From: Acidobacteriota bacterium
GTDB lineage: Bacteria; Acidobacteriota; Aminicenantia; UBA2199
NCBI GenBank assembly: GCA_021817755.1
Contig: JAKAGC010000370.1
Location: 1-5,127 of the forward strand
Direction of reading: 5' to 3'
Length of the DNA stretch: 5,127 nt
Part shown: positions 1 to 4,888 of the stretch, in pieces
How the letters are laid out: each line of letters starts with the position of its first letter
How positions within the stretch are numbered: position 1 is the stretch's first letter
The notes under the pieces: generated by a model
The model's input: the letters and a program-made list of their open reading frames with translations, nothing else
Database searches by the model: none
What the model was told of the DNA's origin: nothing
Program-made: the position numbers and the translations under genes

Positions 1-1
1 A

Positions 2-559
2 GGACACCCTCTTTCTATATATTCTCTTGATGGAAGATTCTTAAATAAAATTGGAAAAGGTTACCCTGTACACAGCTTGGCAGCTAATCTCGCCCATAAT
101 GCCGTTCTTCTATCTGCTTCCGATAATATTATTTTCGGCTGCTTTAAACATAATCCGGTTTTATTTAAAATAGGGCCTTTAAATAATGAACTATTGTTTA
201 AAAAACTTAAATTCAATGAATTAAAGGAATTTGAAATACGTGGTAAACAAAAAGGAGTAAATCCCCCGGAATTCTATTCAAATAAAAATACTGCATCAAT
301 AAAAAAAATTGCAATCGCACTTTATTTTTATAGTATAGGAGTAGACAGAAATAAAAATGTTTTCCTCTGTTCTAATATTGATATAGGAAAAAAAGGAATT
401 ATTTTTAAATTGGATAGCAATGGAAACTTAGTAGAACAGTTTATTATGAAATTTAAAAATAAAATTGTTAGAATACTAAAAATACTTCCAGTCTCTAATA
501 ATTTTTTTGCAATTATCGAATTAGATCGAAAAGCATATTTGGTTAAATTAAAGATATAA
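2..559 (+). CDS. 6-bladed beta-propeller protein, C-terminal part (5' end outside window)
   Basis: The reading frame is open from the left edge, with no stop before the TAA at 557-559, so the visible 185 residues are the C-terminal part of a longer protein. A TTG at 77 is in frame but is an internal leucine: the codons before it already encode propeller-type sequence (IYSLDGRFLNKIGKG). The strand pattern 'i-y-s-l-D-G-r-f' and the later 'GVDRNKNVFLCS' followed by 'IIFKLDSNGNLVEQF' are the repeating blade signature of NHL/6-bladed propellers (hydrophobic strand, D-x-x-G-N turn, strand). Such proteins are normally exported and act as binding scaffolds; no catalytic residues can be named. The protein is rich in Lys, Asn and Ile, like the complete propeller at 1033-2178, and is probably its paralogue. 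It precedes the Cys-rich peptide gene by 141 bases on the same strand. The fold is fairly sure; the role is unknown. Confidence 0.72.
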   Translation, partial: GHPLSIYSLDGRFLNKIGKGYPVHSLAANLAHNAVLLSASDNIIFGCFKHNPVLFKIGPLNNELLFKKLKFNELKEFEIRGKQKGVNPPEFYSNKNTASIKKIAIALYFYSIGVDRNKNVFLCSNIDIGKKGIIFKLDSNGNLVEQFIMKFKNKIVRILKILPVSNNFFAIIELDRKAYLVKLKI

Positions 560-610
560 GAGGAAATACATGACCATTTTTTCTCAGACCAATAATAATT
601 ACAATTCTTT

Positions 611-638
611 TTCAAATAAAAGAGCAATTCAATATATT
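611..638 (+). promoter_or_regulatory. possible promoter of the Cys-rich peptide gene
   Basis: TTCAAA (611-616) and TATATT (633-638) are separated by 16 bases. They match the sigma-70 consensus at four and five of six positions. Transcription would start near 645, leaving a leader of roughly 55 bases before the ATG at 701. The whole gap is very AT-rich, so such matches arise easily by chance, and the gene could instead be read through from the propeller upstream. Confidence 0.25.
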
Positions 639-687
639 AGCATATCGTTTCGTTACAATTAAAAATAAATAATTAATAATCTAAAAA

Positions 688-694
688 AAGGAGG
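688..694 (+). promoter_or_regulatory. strong ribosome binding site of the Cys-rich peptide gene
   Basis: AAGGAGG lies six bases before the ATG at 701. This is a near-perfect complement to the 16S rRNA 3' end at good spacing. It fixes the start codon and predicts strong translation, in contrast to the propeller gene at 1033, which has no such site. Confidence 0.85.
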
Positions 695-700
695 AATCTA

Positions 701-949
701 ATGAAAGTTTCAAAAAGTTTCCAGATTAGCATGTTTTTACTGGTAGCTTTAGTATTAGTATCAGCTCCAACATTTGCGGCTCAGTTTCTTGGTTGCACAG
801 CTTCAACTGATTGCGGCAATGGGTACATTATCTACTGCGATACAGGAACTGGTTGTAATTCTCAATACTGCTATGTATGGCCTGGACAACAAGTCACTTG
901 CTATTGCTCTGAATTCGGTTGGATAACCGTGGAGTGTTCTCAACAATAA
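701..949 (+). CDS. small secreted cysteine-rich peptide, 82 aa, function unknown
   Basis: The start is well supported by the AAGGAGG site. Residues 1-26 form a classic Sec signal peptide: basic start (MKVSK), hydrophobic core (MFLLVALVLV), and a T-F-A cleavage site, so signal peptidase I would release about 56 residues. All eight cysteines (32, 38, 46, 52, 57, 67, 69, 79) are in that mature part, with intervening lengths 5, 7, 5, 4, 9, 1 and 9, which suggests up to four disulfides formed outside the cytoplasm. The mature part contains no Lys, Arg or His, has four acidic residues, and is rich in Tyr, Trp, Gly and Ser/Thr. I do not recognise the family. The gene sits between two propeller genes on the same strand, so a propeller is a plausible partner. 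A structural surface protein, toxin-like or signalling peptide are all possible. That it is a real gene is near certain; its function is unknown. Confidence 0.88.
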   Translation: MKVSKSFQISMFLLVALVLVSAPTFAAQFLGCTASTDCGNGYIIYCDTGTGCNSQYCYVWPGQQVTCYCSEFGWITVECSQQ

Positions 950-971
950 TCTTAAACTATGAACTTGAATG

Positions 972-1007
972 AAGGGAGTTGAGTAAAAAATTTTTCTCAA
1001 CTCCCTT
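972..1007 (+). terminator. perfect hairpin after the peptide gene (terminator or attenuator)
   Basis: Arms AAGGGAGTTGAG (972-983) and CTCAACTCCCTT (996-1007) pair over 12 bases around an A6T5-type loop that can pair further. The bases after it (TATTCTCT) are only moderately U-rich, so termination is probably partial. It starts 22 bases after the peptide stop and ends 25 bases before the next gene. This fits a partial terminator that also protects the 3' end of the peptide message while letting some transcripts reach the propeller gene. Confidence 0.75.
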
Positions 1008-1032
1008 TATTCTCTCACACTAATGAAATTTC

Positions 1033-2178
1033 ATGAAGAACAAAATTAAATCTGCGTTATTAGTTTGTCTGGCTTTCTATTTATTTACAATTTTTATTCC
1101 AGCTCAAACCAATCAATCCCAAAATTTTCTTATTCGGAACTTCAAAGTACCATTAAAAAGTACTTTAAATTTGCATCTAATTAAAGAAATAATCATAGAA
1201 ATTTCCCAATTGGATACCCATCTGTTTATTTATTTGTTTAAAGATATAATCATTGACCCATATGAAAATATTTTTATTCTTACAAACAATAGTATATTAA
1301 AATATTCCCCAACAGGAAAATTTCTCCATTGTTTTATGATCAGGCTTGGAGAGGGACCAGGCGAGCTAAAACAATATCCACTCCATTTCACAAGTGATTC
1401 TCAAGGAAATATTTTCATTTATGATGGGTACAAATTTGTAAAATTTAATACTCAATTCAAATTTCAAAAGAATATACAAGTGGCATATTTTGGAAGATCA
1501 TATTTTGATAATTCAGGTTATTCATACGGATTAATAAGATCAATTTCAAACCGAAACAAATCATATTTAATCCTTTCAAAATCCGATGATACTGGAAAAA
1601 GAATCCGGGCTATAGCAAAATTTGAAGATAAAAGCACTCAATTCAGTAAAAATATCAGATTTGGAAAAATTCATTTCTATTCCCCATATTCTTATTTCTG
1701 TCTGGTTTCAGATGGAATTATTTATGGATTTAATCTCGAATATAAATTATTCAAATACAATTTTGATGGAACGCTGGATACCATATTTAATGTTGAAGCC
1801 CCCCCCTCCCCAATATCTTCTATAGAAAAAAATTATATAATTAATGAAAATAATGGAATAAAAAAAACTGAAAATTCTTCTAATATTGAATATTATTTCC
1901 CTTCCCACCGCCCATTTTTCAAAAAAATTCTAACCGATGAAAAGAACCGAATTTATGTCATCCGAAGAAAATCAGTATTGGATAAGAACAAAGGAAGCAT
2001 TATTGATATTTTTAGCAATAACGGCAGCTATCTTTATCGCATCAACCTTCCTTTCGAACCCCTTATAATAAAAAATGGTTATATGTACGATATTGAAACC
2101 TACCCGGATACAGATGGAGATGATCTTTACCGGGTAAGAAAATTTAAAATTCTAAATAATAACCGTCTAAAGTACTAA
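1033..2178 (+). CDS. secreted 6-bladed beta-propeller protein, 381 aa
   Basis: Residues 1-24 form a signal peptide (basic MKNKIK, hydrophobic stretch, likely cut at IPA|Q). Cys12 lies inside the hydrophobic core, not at a lipobox, so this is probably not a lipoprotein. The mature protein shows propeller blades: DPYENIFIL at 75-83 with ILKYSPTGKFL at 88-98, SDSQGNIFIYDGYKFVKF at 121-138, DGIIYGFN plus YKLFKYNFDGTL around 227-248, and TDEKNRIYVI at 301-310. GEGPGEL at 106-112 is the hallmark of the bacterial '6-bladed beta-propeller' family (PF17170-like). The length is usual for that family. The likely location is the periplasm or cell surface, with a binding role; no enzyme activity can be inferred. 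The start at 1033 has no Shine-Dalgarno site, so translation should be weak. It follows the Cys-rich peptide gene by 83 bases and probably shares its transcript through the hairpin between them. A C8 tract lies at codons 256-258. Confidence 0.85.
   Translation: MKNKIKSALLVCLAFYLFTIFIPAQTNQSQNFLIRNFKVPLKSTLNLHLIKEIIIEISQLDTHLFIYLFKDIIIDPYENIFILTNNSILKYSPTGKFLHCFMIRLGEGPGELKQYPLHFTSDSQGNIFIYDGYKFVKFNTQFKFQKNIQVAYFGRSYFDNSGYSYGLIRSISNRNKSYLILSKSDDTGKRIRAIAKFEDKSTQFSKNIRFGKIHFYSPYSYFCLVSDGIIYGFNLEYKLFKYNFDGTLDTIFNVEAPPSPISSIEKNYIINENNGIKKTENSSNIEYYFPSHRPFFKKILTDEKNRIYVIRRKSVLDKNKGSIIDIFSNNGSYLYRINLPFEPLIIKNGYMYDIETYPDTDGDDLYRVRKFKILNNNRLKY
1799..1811 (+). repeat. C8-T-C4 homopolymer tract inside the propeller gene
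   Basis: Eight cytosines (1799-1806), one T and four more cytosines encode A-P-P-S-P at residues 256-260. This is a strong base-composition outlier in a gene where A and T dominate. A one-base slip would shift the frame and truncate the protein after roughly two thirds of its length. It could be a phase-variation tract, or simply a proline loop between blades. Confidence 0.9.
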
Positions 2179-2289
2179 GGATATCAAATGAAATGGGGCA
2201 AATCGTGGAGTGCACAATAGACCGAGAGAGAGTGAGCAAAAATAGGTTTTATTGTTAAAAAAGGTTAAACTCTAAGAGCAAACAAGTTT

Positions 2290-2340
2290 GGTGAAGTTTG
2301 TGGGCATCAGATTTTCTGTTGCCCCGCTTCACCTTTATTT
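2290..2340 (+). terminator. two-part hairpin with T-rich tail, terminator of the propeller transcript
   Basis: The outer stem GGTGAAG (2290-2296) pairs with CTTCACC (2327-2333). Inside it, GGGCA-T-CAG (2302-2310) pairs with CTG-T-TGCCC (2316-2324) around the loop ATTTT, with one T-T mismatch. TTTATTT follows directly on the plus strand, as expected for a Rho-independent terminator. It lies 111 bases past the propeller stop and 18 bases before the 3' end of the convergent methyltransferase gene, so it may stop transcripts in both directions, though the U-rich tail favours the plus strand. Confidence 0.75.
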
Positions 2341-2358
2341 ATAATCAATAAAAAACCA

Positions 2359-3252
2359 TTATTCCTTAAACGCAATAATCGCGTAATCCTCTCCCACAGA
2401 TAAACGATCGTTTAGAATTTTAACCGCACCTGGGAGTGGACCTACTGCACTTAAATCATGATGAGTTGGAATTGAAACACGAATACACTCCGGTTTCTTA
2501 AAACCCGTATGCTCAACCATGAAATTTAACGCCGGTGGTGGAAGAGGTCTTATATGTGTAGGGTCCACAAAAAAATTAAACGTCACTACATTAAAATTCT
2601 CCGGATTAGGTGTTTCTAAAATTAACACACCTCCCGGAGCAATTACACGATGAATTTCAGCCAGTAATTCCAGAAGATCTTTAAATGGCAAATGCTCCAC
2701 AATATGAAACCCGCTCACACCTGAAAGTGAATTATCCGGAAGATTCAACATATACTCCAATGCATCCGACTGTTCCACAATAAAACCTTTCTCAACAGCT
2801 TCTTTTATCATTCGGATATTGGAATCGATTCCTCTCGCCAGTATTCCTTTATCTCTCAGAATTTCTAACCACTCACCTCTCCCGCATCCCATATCTAGAA
2901 AATCCTTACGTGAAGTTTGCTCAATAGCTTTCTCCACAAAAGGGATATACATTTGCAAACGGTTTTTGACCAGATCACGGCTTCCTCTGAACGATTCTTC
3001 AAATGCATAATAAAAATCATCCACAGAAACCTTTCCTTTATTTTCTAAAAAATACCCACCCTTTTTCTCGATTCGATTTTGAAGAAAGTTCAGTCTCTTT
3101 TGCAGTTTAAGGATCTCTGATCTATATCGACGATTTTGTCTCCGAAGAACCGATAATTCTTCAGAAGGATTTTTTTCATCTATTTTATCCAACTTAGCAG
3201 TACTTGCAGCATAACGTTTTATACGTGAAAGAAACGATCGAATTCTTTTCAT
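2359..3252 (-). CDS. class I SAM-dependent methyltransferase with N-terminal coiled coil, 297 aa
   Basis: Residues about 29-64 are charged and heptad-like (VLRRQN...EILKLQKRLNFLQNRIEKK), consistent with a coiled coil that could oligomerise the enzyme or tie it to a complex. The catalytic domain follows: motif I DMGCGRGEW at 120-128 (SAM-binding glycine loop), the acidic residue D143 in GIDSN that should hold the SAM ribose, FHIVEHLP at 172-179, and APGGVLILETPNPEN at 195-209, which is the usual post-motif region. DPTHIRPL at 220-227 is typical of methyltransferases in O-antigen, capsule and other glycan clusters, so a cytoplasmic sugar or glycan O-methyltransferase is the best guess; the substrate cannot be read from the sequence. 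No Shine-Dalgarno site precedes the ATG, but no better start lies nearby and MKRIRSFLSRIKRY begins a natural basic N-terminus. The gene stands alone, divergent from the kinase gene at 3396. Confidence 0.88.
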   Translation of the reverse strand: MKRIRSFLSRIKRYAASTAKLDKIDEKNPSEELSVLRRQNRRYRSEILKLQKRLNFLQNRIEKKGGYFLENKGKVSVDDFYYAFEESFRGSRDLVKNRLQMYIPFVEKAIEQTSRKDFLDMGCGRGEWLEILRDKGILARGIDSNIRMIKEAVEKGFIVEQSDALEYMLNLPDNSLSGVSGFHIVEHLPFKDLLELLAEIHRVIAPGGVLILETPNPENFNVVTFNFFVDPTHIRPLPPPALNFMVEHTGFKKPECIRVSIPTHHDLSAVGPLPGAVKILNDRLSVGEDYAIIAFKE

Positions 3253-3332
3253 AGAGGTATTCTACGAGAAAATATCCATAAATGCAATAGGCAGCAACAT
3301 TTTTCCAGGTAAACAAATTTAAAAATTCCAAA

Positions 3333-3355
3333 CAGGATTCCAATTTGACATCCTG
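3333..3355. promoter_or_regulatory. palindrome over the -35 box of the ndk promoter, possible operator
   Basis: CAGGAT (3333-3338) and ATCCTG (3350-3355) are a perfect 6-bp inverted repeat with an 11-base centre that covers the TTGACA box. The heptamer ATTCCAA also occurs twice here, 12 bases apart (3325-3331 and 3337-3343), about one helical turn. Both are the sort of pattern a regulator site shows, but short repeats in AT-rich DNA can be chance. Confidence 0.3.
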
Positions 3356-3373
3356 ATCCCGATATGTTAAATT
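3345..3373 (+). promoter_or_regulatory. sigma-70-type promoter of the nucleoside diphosphate kinase gene
   Basis: A perfect -35 box TTGACA (3345-3350) is followed after 17 bases by TAAATT (3368-3373), four of six matches to TATAAT. Transcription would begin near 3380, right at the AAGGAGGT ribosome site (3380-3387) that precedes the ATG at 3396, giving a leader of only about 16 bases. Confidence 0.6.
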
Positions 3374-3395
3374 ATAAAAAAGGAGGTAGGCAAAT

Positions 3396-3992
3396 ATGGC
3401 ATTGGAACATTGTCTTGTATTGATAAAACCTGATGGTGTCGAATTATCTTTAACCGGAGAAGTAATTACCCATCTTGACAGGGAAGACCTTTTTTTAGTA
3501 GGCGCACGTGTGGTTGAAGTCTCTCATGATTTAGCGGCATCTCATTATTATGAACATCATAATAAACCATTTTACCAAGATGTTATCCGGTATTTGATGG
3601 GAGCGTATCACAGTTTCCCTTGGGTATATGCATTTGCCTTTTGCGGTGAAAATGCCTGTTCAAGAATTCGGGCAATTGTCGGTAATACAAATCCAATGAT
3701 CATCGAACCCGGGAAAAAAATCGTAACTTTGCGTCAAAAATACGGACGTAATATAATCATCCGGGACCAGTCCGGGCGGGATCTGATCGATGACGCTGGC
3801 CATGCCGTTGTTCGTTTTGAAAATGTTATTCACGCCAGTTTTTCCGACAGCGCAGAATATGAAATAAAATTATGGTTTACACCTGCTGAAGTACTTTCCA
3901 ATTACCGCCTCTATCCTACAATTAAAGACGAATGCAATATCTTACAATGGGAAAAATCCCCCCAACAGATAAAGAAAGAACTATTTAAATAA
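3396..3992 (+). CDS. ndk: nucleoside diphosphate kinase, long form with enlarged loop, 198 aa
   Basis: This cytoplasmic enzyme passes the terminal phosphate between nucleoside tri- and diphosphates through a phosphohistidine. The N-terminus LVLIKPDGV contains the conserved Lys (K11). HYYEHHNKPFY (50-60) is the conserved H-Y-x-E-H/K-x-x-K-P-F segment; GENACSRIRAIVGNTNP (84-100) carries the nucleotide-binding Arg and Thr. R113 probably replaces the Arg of the usual P-G-T-I-R element, and ENVIHAS (142-148) holds the catalytic H146 with N143 in place. SAEYEIKLWF (152-161) gives the conserved acidic residue. Bacterial enzymes are usually about 140-150 residues; this one has roughly 20 extra residues between R113 and N143 and a C-terminal tail of about 35 residues after the usual end. 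All recognisable active-site residues are kept, so it should be active. The start is fixed by AAGGAGGT at 3380-3387. Confidence 0.9.
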   Translation: MALEHCLVLIKPDGVELSLTGEVITHLDREDLFLVGARVVEVSHDLAASHYYEHHNKPFYQDVIRYLMGAYHSFPWVYAFAFCGENACSRIRAIVGNTNPMIIEPGKKIVTLRQKYGRNIIIRDQSGRDLIDDAGHAVVRFENVIHASFSDSAEYEIKLWFTPAEVLSNYRLYPTIKDECNILQWEKSPQQIKKELFK

Positions 3993-4034
3993 AATAATTT
4001 CACTGATTAGAGTTCTATCTTGAAATTATTTTAT
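3989..4034. terminator. 14-bp AT-rich inverted repeat at the end of ndk
   Basis: Arms 3989-4002 and 4021-4034 are perfectly complementary over 14 bases (ATAAAATAATTTCA and its reverse complement), with an 18-base loop. The left arm overlaps the ndk stop codon. The stem is AT-rich and lacks a proper U-tail, so it is a weak terminator at best, or a message-stabilising 3' stem. Confidence 0.5.
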
Positions 4035-4092
4035 GACGGCTTAACATCCCGGAACGCTGATCTGATAAACTTTTCATCACTCGAAAAGAATT

Positions 4093-4121
4093 TTGCATAT
4101 TTTTTCTGCTTGTGGTATAAT
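4093..4121 (+). promoter_or_regulatory. extended -10 promoter of the outer-membrane protein gene
   Basis: TTGCAT (4093-4098), 17 bases, then a perfect TATAAT (4116-4121) preceded by TGG (4113-4115), the extended -10 motif. Transcription should start near 4128, leaving a leader of about 50 bases. This is the best promoter in the window. Confidence 0.8.
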
Positions 4122-4135
4122 TCGCTATTACGAAT
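4120..4135. promoter_or_regulatory. small inverted repeat at the predicted transcription start
   Basis: ATTCG (4120-4124) and CGAAT (4131-4135) flank the six bases CTATTA, directly over the predicted start point. It could be half of a repressor site or form nothing; at five bases per arm it is weak evidence. Confidence 0.2.
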
Positions 4136-4177
4136 AATCCCGTAAATACTATATGAAATTCAATGCGAGGAGGAATC

Positions 4178-4750
4178 ATGAAGAAGTATTTTTTCTTTTT
4201 TTTCATTGCAATCAGTTTAATTTTTTTATCACAGTCTGTTTTTGCAAATAATACCCAGAGTGAAAAAAAGTTTTCATTTGAAGTAGGTGCTGGAATTCGA
4301 TCTATTTCCAATGACCTTTATAAAGATGTTTATGACTCCCCCGGAACTGTTATTTCTTTTGATTTCGGATACCGTGTCGTAAAACAAGTTGAAATTTTTG
4401 CCCATACCGATTATTTTAAAAAAGATGGAAAATTAACTCTTACAGAAGAAGATACCACATTGAAACTGATTCCCATCGAATTTGGGGTACGTTATCTTTT
4501 TAATGTCGGAAAAACCGGAAGAATAGTCCCGTATATAGGATTAGGCGGCGGTTTTTATTCTATAAAAGAAACAAATGTTATTGGCGATTTTAACGAAAGC
4601 AAAGCCGGATTTTTATTAGAAGGCGGAATAAAGTTCTATATAGTCAAATCATTTTTCCTCGATTTAAAGTTAAAAGACGTAATCTTAAAATACGAAGATA
4701 CCAAACTCGGAGGTTCGGTTGTTCTTGGAGGCATTGGTATTTCCTTTTAA
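4178..4750 (+). CDS. small outer-membrane beta-barrel protein, 190 aa
   Basis: I chose the ATG at 4178 because GAGGAGG (4167-4173) sits four bases before it; the in-frame ATG at 4163 would place that site inside the coding region. Residues 1-23 are a Sec signal peptide (MKKYFFFFFIAIS..., cut after VFA). The mature part consists of alternating hydrophobic/polar strands with glycines and aromatics, e.g. FSFEVGAGIR (32-41), ISFDFGYRVV (59-68), VEIFAHTDYF (71-80), IPIEFGVRYLFNV (98-110) and IVPYIGLGGGFYS (106-118). It ends in GGIGISF: a C-terminal Phe is the usual BAM-complex signal of outer-membrane barrels. Length and pattern fit an eight-stranded OmpA/OmpX/opacity-like barrel (PF13505-like). 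The role may be structural, adhesive or protective; none can be chosen. It has its own promoter and is flanked by weak terminators, so it is probably a single-gene unit. A T8 run lies in the signal-peptide codons. Confidence 0.8.
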   Translation: MKKYFFFFFIAISLIFLSQSVFANNTQSEKKFSFEVGAGIRSISNDLYKDVYDSPGTVISFDFGYRVVKQVEIFAHTDYFKKDGKLTLTEEDTTLKLIPIEFGVRYLFNVGKTGRIVPYIGLGGGFYSIKETNVIGDFNESKAGFLLEGGIKFYIVKSFFLDLKLKDVILKYEDTKLGGSVVLGGIGISF

Positions 4751-4755
4751 ACCAT

Positions 4756-4779
4756 TCATATAAAAACACATTTATATGA
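4756..4779 (+). terminator. AT-rich hairpin after the outer-membrane protein gene
   Basis: TCATATAAA (4756-4764) and TTTATATGA (4771-4779) pair over nine bases around AACACA, six bases... after the stop region, and are followed by CTTCTTTTGCT. The stem is low in GC, so termination would be modest. Confidence 0.45.
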
Positions 4780-4870
4780 CTTCTTTTGCTCAAATGATTA
4801 ATTTTTCTGACTCTGCATTGCAAACCAGAACATTTCCATAGAATCCCGATATAGAAAATTTATTCAAAAT

Positions 4871-4879
4871 GGAGAGGGG
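4871..4879 (+). promoter_or_regulatory. ribosome binding site that decides a GTG start
   Basis: GGAGAGGGG ends nine bases before the GTG at 4889. The ATG at 4869 is in another frame and stops after nine codons, so this site supports the GTG as the true start of the gene that runs off the right edge. Confidence 0.6.
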
Positions 4880-4888
4880 AACATTTTT

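Noticed and set aside
77..79. TTG at 77 as start of the first gene
   Set aside because: The frame is open to the window edge and the residues before it match propeller blade sequence; no ribosome site precedes the TTG.
328..627. Minus-strand open frame of 99 codons opposite the first propeller
   Set aside because: It is antisense to a frame with clear blade motifs and has no ribosome site or recognisable product.
701..949. The Cys-rich peptide as substrate of the radical SAM enzyme at 4889
   Set aside because: They are 3.9 kb apart with oppositely oriented and unrelated genes between them, and the peptide has a Sec signal peptide, not a RiPP leader. Cytoplasmic modification before Sec export is possible but unsupported.
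1023..1049. Nine-codon frame overlapping the propeller start as a leader peptide
   Set aside because: It has no ribosome site and no regulatory amino-acid run; noted only as part of the weak-translation observation.
4163..4177. Upstream ATG at 4163 as start of the outer-membrane protein
   Set aside because: It would read MRGGI through the ribosome binding site itself and precede a complete signal peptide starting MKKYF; the ATG at 4178 has ideal spacing to GAGGAGG.
4818..4855. Promoter for the radical SAM gene (TTGCAA ... TATAGA)
   Set aside because: The two boxes are 26 bases apart, far outside the usual 16-18, and neither has a suitable partner at normal spacing.
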